Below, piece by piece: positions 59,595 through 64,000 of a stretch of 64,000 nt of DNA. Source of the DNA: Entamoeba invadens IP1 (lineage: Eukaryota > Evosea > Mastigamoebida > Endamoebidae); contig NW_004443767.1 in assembly GCF_000330505.1 (NCBI RefSeq), forward strand, positions 632,409 through 696,408, given 5' to 3'. Numbering within the stretch: the first letter of the stretch is position 1; every line of letters starts with the position of its first letter. The notes under the pieces were generated by a model. It ran no database searches and was not told the DNA's origin. It saw only the letters and a program-made list of their open reading frames with translations. The translations under genes were made by a program, and so were the position numbers.

Positions 59595-60643
59595 AAAAGC
59601 AGTTTCTTCTTCGCTCGAAGAAAGTGATAGCATCGATGTTGGAACAGCACCGAAACATAGATGCTCAAAAAGAGGCGAAGAGTATGATATACAATCAATA
59701 CCTTGCCGATATTTATGACGGTCTAGTGAAGATGATATCGACATTGGCACAATATTCTAAAGCTCTTCCGACTATGGGATTAGTCCCACGCTCATTAGAA
59801 CTTGAAATCCGAACTGTCGTGTACTTGTCCGATCGATTAGATGAAGTCAAAGAACTCAGCGAAATACGAAAAATGTTTATCGGACAGTTTGGAACAACTT
59901 TAGTAGCGGAATGTATTGAAGAAAATGTCGATAAAAAGTTAGCGAGGAAATATCGCCAAATGAATAATATAGAAGACGTCACTATTGAAGCTTTATTGAC
60001 CGCTTTAAACCCAAATAAGAAAATACCTCAACAAGTCCAACAACAACAACCAAAACCTCAAAGTGATCAAATACAACAAAGTTCGTCGTATGCCAGATTC
60101 GCTTCTATGAATACAGACGAATCAAAATTCCCGTCTTTCGATCAACAAAACACTCAAAGTAAATTCCCGAGCTTTGATGGACAACAAACTACTCAACAAA
60201 ATCAATTCCCCAGCTTCGGAAGTCAAAGCGAAAATAAATTCCCATCTTTCGATCAACAACAAAACACTCAAAACAAATTTCCTAGCTTTAATCAACAAGA
60301 AAATAAATTCCCAAGCTTCGATGGTCAACAAAGTACTCAACAAAGTTCTCAACAGAACCTTTTCCCAAGCTTCGATACTCAAAGCAAACAACAAAGCCAA
60401 TTTCCAAGCTTTGGAGAACAACAACAAAGTAGTGGAAGTAAATTCCCAAACTTCGGAGAACAACAAACTCAACAAAGCCAATTTCCAAGCTTCTCAACTC
60501 AAAGTCAACAACAACCTTCACAACAATTCCAAAGCAGTGGTGTCTTTGCACCAATTCCAAGCGCAGGAACAATGCAACCACAGAAAGCAACCGCGGACGA
60601 AGACGAAGATTTACTCGCAAGAATGTCTGCGCTAAGGGATTAA
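59513..60643 (+). CDS. IST1: IST1 homologue (ESCRT-III regulator) with FPSF repeats and MIM1 tail
   Basis: 376 residues from the ATG at 59513 (a TTG three codons earlier is ignored). Residues about 5-175 are the IST1/ESCRT-III helical domain (KKQFLLRSKKVIASMLEQHR ... YLADIYDGLVKMISTLAQYS ... FIGQFGTTLVAECIEENVDK). Then comes a Q/N/S-rich tail with ten FPSF-type motifs (nine FPSF, one FPNF; bases about 60127-60495) spaced 8-20 residues apart. The protein ends with EDLLARMSALRD, a good MIM1 motif for binding MIT domains such as that of VPS4. It should regulate VPS4 during endosomal sorting and membrane scission. The repeat tail is not usual for the family. Confidence 0.9.
   Translation: MSRRLTEERFAVACSNATTKLTASSQGKKQFLLRSKKVIASMLEQHRNIDAQKEAKSMIYNQYLADIYDGLVKMISTLAQYSKALPTMGLVPRSLELEIRTVVYLSDRLDEVKELSEIRKMFIGQFGTTLVAECIEENVDKKLARKYRQMNNIEDVTIEALLTALNPNKKIPQQVQQQQPKPQSDQIQQSSSYARFASMNTDESKFPSFDQQNTQSKFPSFDGQQTTQQNQFPSFGSQSENKFPSFDQQQNTQNKFPSFNQQENKFPSFDGQQSTQQSSQQNLFPSFDTQSKQQSQFPSFGEQQQSSGSKFPNFGEQQTQQSQFPSFSTQSQQQPSQQFQSSGVFAPIPSAGTMQPQKATADEDEDLLARMSALRD
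60121..60500 (+). repeat. Coding tandem repeat (FPSF/Q-rich) in IST1
   Basis: Degenerate repeats centred on TTCCCAAGCTTCGA-like sequence, each encoding (K/Q)FPSF followed by a Gln/Ser/Thr-rich spacer; ten copies. Confidence 0.85.
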
Positions 60644-61032
60644 GTCGTTCATTTTGAAAGTTTTTTATTTGAGTTTGTAATTTGTAACTGTCGAGACTTG
60701 TTACAAAACAGGAATAGAAGGTCTTCTCATCTTTTTCTATTTTTATTCTCTTCAAACAAACTATAATTTATAATAAAATAATTAGAGAGGATAGTTTTTG
60801 ATTGGTAATTTCTGGTCCCAACAAACTAAATGGACGATTGTCTTCATTGTTTTCTTGGTGTGTTGTGACGAGCTATATAATATAGTAAAAAGAAGTATAA
60901 TTACTAGTTCGATTGTATTATTGTCAGAGGAAACTAATAACAAGAAAAACGGAGTAAAAATAGAACACTAGAGTTGGTGTTTTCTATGAAAAAGGTGAAC
61001 TGAGGAAACTCCGAGTATAACCGAGTTGATCA
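60644..61032. other. Intergenic region
   Basis: Spacer between IST1 and the RasGEF gene, with the RasGEF promoter. I see no gene in it. Confidence 0.55.
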
Positions 61033-62618
61033 ATGATGAAGACACGATGCAGTTTAACAGCTAAGGATATCAAAAAGATTTCAATGGACCAGAAGAGAAC
61101 AACAAAGCAGAAAAAAGAAGAGAAGAAGGAAAAGAGGAAGAGCTCTCTGGTGATGTTTCTGAACCACTTTAAACCACAGATGAGAGAACACGCGAAAACA
61201 GAACCAAGTGGCAGTCCAAGGATCCAAGAAGAAAACGACTTTTTTGAAACGCTGAAGGCGAAAATGCTGAACGCAACACCTACTGATGTTGTGAGAGAAT
61301 TCATGAAAAATGAACCAAAAGGCGAGAACAAAGGAGTCCAAATCTTTCATATTAAAGACTACCCAACACAAATCAATATGTTCAGAGTGATGGGAGAGTA
61401 CCACGTGCAAGTTGTGGATAAAGACCTTTATGTGGACTCGTTGGAACAAGTGGTGAAATTACTCTCACTTGTGACGAACAAGACCTTCTCACAACAAATC
61501 CTCTTTTATCAAGAGAAGTACTCTCCCTTTGAAATTCTCAGCTGTTTGATGGAAAATGTGATCACTGCGTTGGACGATAATTTGAAAAGTAAAAATGAAG
61601 AAGCAATTCATTGTATTAATATCTTAATCGCTTGGCTCGAAGTGAGGGGAACCGTATTCACTGATAATAAACTTCTTTTTTATGTCATGGACTTCTACAA
61701 AGCCCTCAAAAGCGTCGAAAAGAAATTTCCATTTCTGTTAAGTTGTTTGAACGACCTGAACGAAGCCATTAAAGTCGTGTTTGAGGAAAATGGAGTCGTC
61801 ACGTTTGCAAAGAAAAGAATTGTCGATGAAAATCTGTTCAAATTCCAAGAGGTCTGTGTCTCAGATAAAGAGTGCAGAGAACGACTGCCTGAACAACTCT
61901 CTGGAATAGAACTGATGCTTTTAGGAAAAATTACACCACATGAGTATTACTTGTATTTCAATGCAACAACACGGCCAGTTTCTTTAGTCAATCAATACTC
62001 TCAATGGTCATGTCTCTTCTCTCGCTGGATATCTTATGAAATTGTCAGAGTAAAGGATTTGGAGAAGAGGAAAGTCGCACTATTGGGGTGTCTCACACTT
62101 GCAACAGACTGTTTAAAATACAAAAACTTTAACTCCGCAATTTCTATTCTAAACGGACTCGAACACCAAGCAGTAAGAAGACTTAATAACACTTGGAATT
62201 TACTTGAAAAGAAAGACTGGAACATTTTTTGCGAATTGAAAGATGTCGTGTTGGAGGAAAAGGCGCAAAACTTTTCCGTCACGTTCAGACCACCTTCGGT
62301 GCCAAATTTCGGTTTGTCTTTATCGCGTTCTTGTACATGGAGAAGTGACAAATAGAACACCAAATAGAAATAATGCAGGAGATTTACAACTCGCCTGACA
62401 TATACAGAGACGTCGACGGCGAGAAGGTCCAGATGCTCAACGTTGTGAAATGTAGTAAAATTGGAGCGATCATCGACTTGCTTGGTGTATACGCGTCGAA
62501 TGTGCCAGAGAAAGAAAACAAACAAATTGTCGAATTTTTCACAACGAAATTGCTGAACCTCCCGTTGAACGACGACAGCCTCTTGGGGCTATCTTTGTCT
62601 GCCGAAATCCCCAAATAA
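61033..62618 (+). CDS. Ras guanine nucleotide exchange factor, two exons
   Basis: Exons 61033..62311 and 62356..62618 (44-bp GTTTGT...TAG intron, phase 1) give 513 residues. The basic N-terminus (QKRTTKQKKEEKKEKRKSS) is followed by a RasGEF-N-like helical region (about 110-240) and a catalytic RasGEF/CDC25 domain (about 290-510). Seen: LSGIELMLLGKITPHEYYLY, QYSQWSCLFSRWISYEIV, LATDCLKYKNFNSAISILNG, VRRLNNTWNLL, then PPSVPNF and, from exon 2, the DVDGEKVQMLNVVKCSKIGA helix and the final SLSAEIP. The intron removes what would otherwise be a truncated catalytic domain. It would activate a Ras/Rap GTPase at the membrane. Confidence 0.85.
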
Positions 62619-62744
62619 GGAACACCCTTCGCATTTTGTTCTTTCTATAACTTGTTTATTGAATCATTTTATTATAATGGATTCAAGTTCTTGAACTGAA
62701 ATGAATAATGTTAAGTTACAGTTGAATTGTTATAAAGTACACGT

Positions 62745-63443
62745 TTATAAACAGAGCTTTTGCGCCAAAGAAAAGTTGTGTTCAATCTTGTCGTTGTCTG
62801 CTTGGACTAGTTGTTTGTGGGTTTCGAGTTTCTCTCCAACTGAGATAATTTGGTCATTGAGTTGGTCTGCCATCCCTGCCATATTATTTACGTTTTGCTC
62901 AAGCGCATCCATCGCGTTGTCAAAGTACCTATCTTGGGTGTCAGCATGCAATTTCTCTTGTTGTTTGTCTTCTAACTCGCGGCCTTCCTTCCCAAGAACT
63001 TTTCTTCTGTGTTTCTCCTTTTTGTCAACAGATTTTTGGTGTTTCGTTTGTTCAGAAGTAAACGCCTTTTGTTCCTTTTTCTCTTTTTTCTCAATTTGTT
63101 TGGTCGAGTTTTTCGCTGCCTTCTTCGCCTTTTTCATTTCAGTCTTTGATCTGTTTCGCGAAAAGAGGTGAGGCAAAAACCATTTGATCTTAAACAACGA
63201 TTTCTTGGCTTGCTCTTGCTGGTTGCTAACATCACAAAGCGTCTTGTTTGCTTTGTCAAGTTGTTGTCCTTGTTGGTGCAACTTGAGAGAACTCTCTCGT
63301 CCCATTTCAAGACATTCTGCGGCCTTTCCGTTCATGTTGTCAACAAGATCAATGTCAGATTGTATCATCTTCTGAACGTCATAATCTTCCATTGAAAGGG
63401 TTTCATCTTCCTTCTCCATTTTTGCCTTTAAATATCTCTTCAT
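62745..63443 (-). CDS. SNAP-25/SNAP-29-like Qbc-SNARE
   Basis: 232 residues with two SNARE motifs: Qb at about 25-85 (SDIDLVDNMNGKAAECLEMG, zero-layer Q within LHQQGQQLDKAN) and Qc at about 170-230 (AMDALEQNVNNMAGMADQLN, zero-layer Q within LNDQIISVGEKL). There is no membrane anchor and no cysteine cluster for palmitoylation; the linker is long and Lys-rich (KKAKKAAKNSTKQIEKKEKK), so SNAP-29 or plant SNAP33 is a closer model than SNAP-25. It would supply two helices of the fusion complex at the plasma membrane or endosomes. The window's Qc-SNARE at 1405 is a separate class. Confidence 0.85.
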   Translation of the reverse strand: MKRYLKAKMEKEDETLSMEDYDVQKMIQSDIDLVDNMNGKAAECLEMGRESSLKLHQQGQQLDKANKTLCDVSNQQEQAKKSLFKIKWFLPHLFSRNRSKTEMKKAKKAAKNSTKQIEKKEKKEQKAFTSEQTKHQKSVDKKEKHRRKVLGKEGRELEDKQQEKLHADTQDRYFDNAMDALEQNVNNMAGMADQLNDQIISVGEKLETHKQLVQADNDKIEHNFSLAQKLCL

Positions 63444-63626
63444 TCTTCACGCATCAATCTCGATCTCTCAAAAGCAGATTTGATTCTATCAGATTGTTTT
63501 TATTTTTAATACAACATACTATATTTTACTAAAAATTCTTAATTTTGTTCCGCCATTGAAAAAATCTGAAACATCAAACCAATAACTCAATAAATCACTC
63601 AATAATCTTTTTATCTCATCACAACA

Positions 63627-64000
63627 TCACCGTAATGACCAGTGATACACATACGTATCTCCTTTTCTTTGTAACCACGAATCGGGTAGTCCCTTATGCA
63701 CAACAACAGGTGTACACCCATCTTCCAAGTAATATCCCTCCTCGTTCCGACCCAAACTGACTGCTGGCTTCTCCAACATGAAACACGACCTCTGGTTACA
63801 CCCATCTATAGTGATATTAACTTCGTCGAGTCTATTGGAGTAGTACAAGTAATTCACAAGAGATGTTTCATACCCCCAAAGTGCTTTCTTCGATGTGTCG
63901 AAATACTTTGTGAGTGTCTTTAAGTACTTTGTCATCTTTAGGATCCCACCGAAGGCAAGTCCGACATTTATCGTATCGACGTTTTTCATGCGAAATTCGT
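63627..64000 (-). CDS. C-terminal part of an unidentified protein, possibly a glycosyltransferase
   Basis: The frame is open to the right edge of the window, so the gene starts outside. 120 residues are visible from the first ATG (63989), and the frame continues upstream of it. NVGLAFGGILKMTKYLKTLT, WGYETSLVNYLYYSNRLDEV, NITIDGCNQRSCFML and TPVVVHKGLPDSW resemble the end of nucleotide-sugar transferase domains, in which an N-x-G-x-x-x-G turn and a final VxHK/W segment recur. This is a weak assignment. It ends YHWSLR at 63627. Confidence 0.55.
   Translation of the reverse strand, partial: EFRMKNVDTINVGLAFGGILKMTKYLKTLTKYFDTSKKALWGYETSLVNYLYYSNRLDEVNITIDGCNQRSCFMLEKPAVSLGRNEEGYYLEDGCTPVVVHKGLPDSWLQRKGDTYVYHWSLR

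Overview
This window looks like nuclear DNA of an Entamoeba species, most likely E. invadens or a close relative. The intergenic DNA is extremely AT-rich. Genes are short and dense, on both strands, and 5' leaders are very short. Small introns (about 40-150 bp) almost all begin GTTTGT and usually end TAG. Several of the genes are typical of amoebozoan endomembrane and actin biology. The coding sequence is less AT-biased than expected for E. histolytica, and a cut-and-paste DNA transposon is present; both favour E. invadens. The species call is an inference.

Layout: a Rab7-like GTPase (-, runs off the left edge), a Qc-SNARE, a stand-alone CBM20 protein, an unknown protein, a spliced importin/transportin, a small unknown acidic protein, a TBC-like/TLDc protein, a coiled-coil unknown and a 1124-residue membrane protein with PqiA-like modules. 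Then comes a four-exon MYRF-like gene (C2H2 finger, S74 self-cleaving domain, membrane segments), followed by a complete pogo/Tigger-like transposon at 21285-23818. The middle holds an LRR protein, a FERM-LRR protein, calcineurin B, a C2H2 factor, a surface protein, a second Rab, SMC6, KIN17, a very acidic secreted protein, a coiled-coil/TLDc protein, a RING/B-box/filamin-type protein, a VHS-GAT adaptor and talin. After a 100-N assembly gap come a truncated PI-PLC-X protein, a small Rap1-C-terminus-like protein, an N-anchored helical-repeat protein, a PH-RhoGAP, an IST1 homologue, a RasGEF, a SNAP-25/29-like SNARE and the end of an unidentified gene.

The genes do not form an operon-like pathway, but two themes recur. 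One is membrane traffic: two Rabs, a TBC-like protein, Qc and Qbc SNAREs, VHS-GAT and IST1. The other is cytoskeleton and signalling: talin, FERM-LRR, RhoGAP, RasGEF, calcineurin B, PI-PLC-X.

Many genes only become readable after splicing. I rebuilt exon joins by requiring GTTTGT-type donors, acceptors ending in AG, matching phase and domain continuity. The most novel candidates are the MYRF-like gene with a zinc finger and no visible Ndt80 domain, the Rap1-C-like protein, and the fusion of a lipid-transfer-like ectodomain to PqiA-like modules. No tRNA, rRNA or CRISPR was seen. All homology statements come from reading motifs by eye; no search was run.
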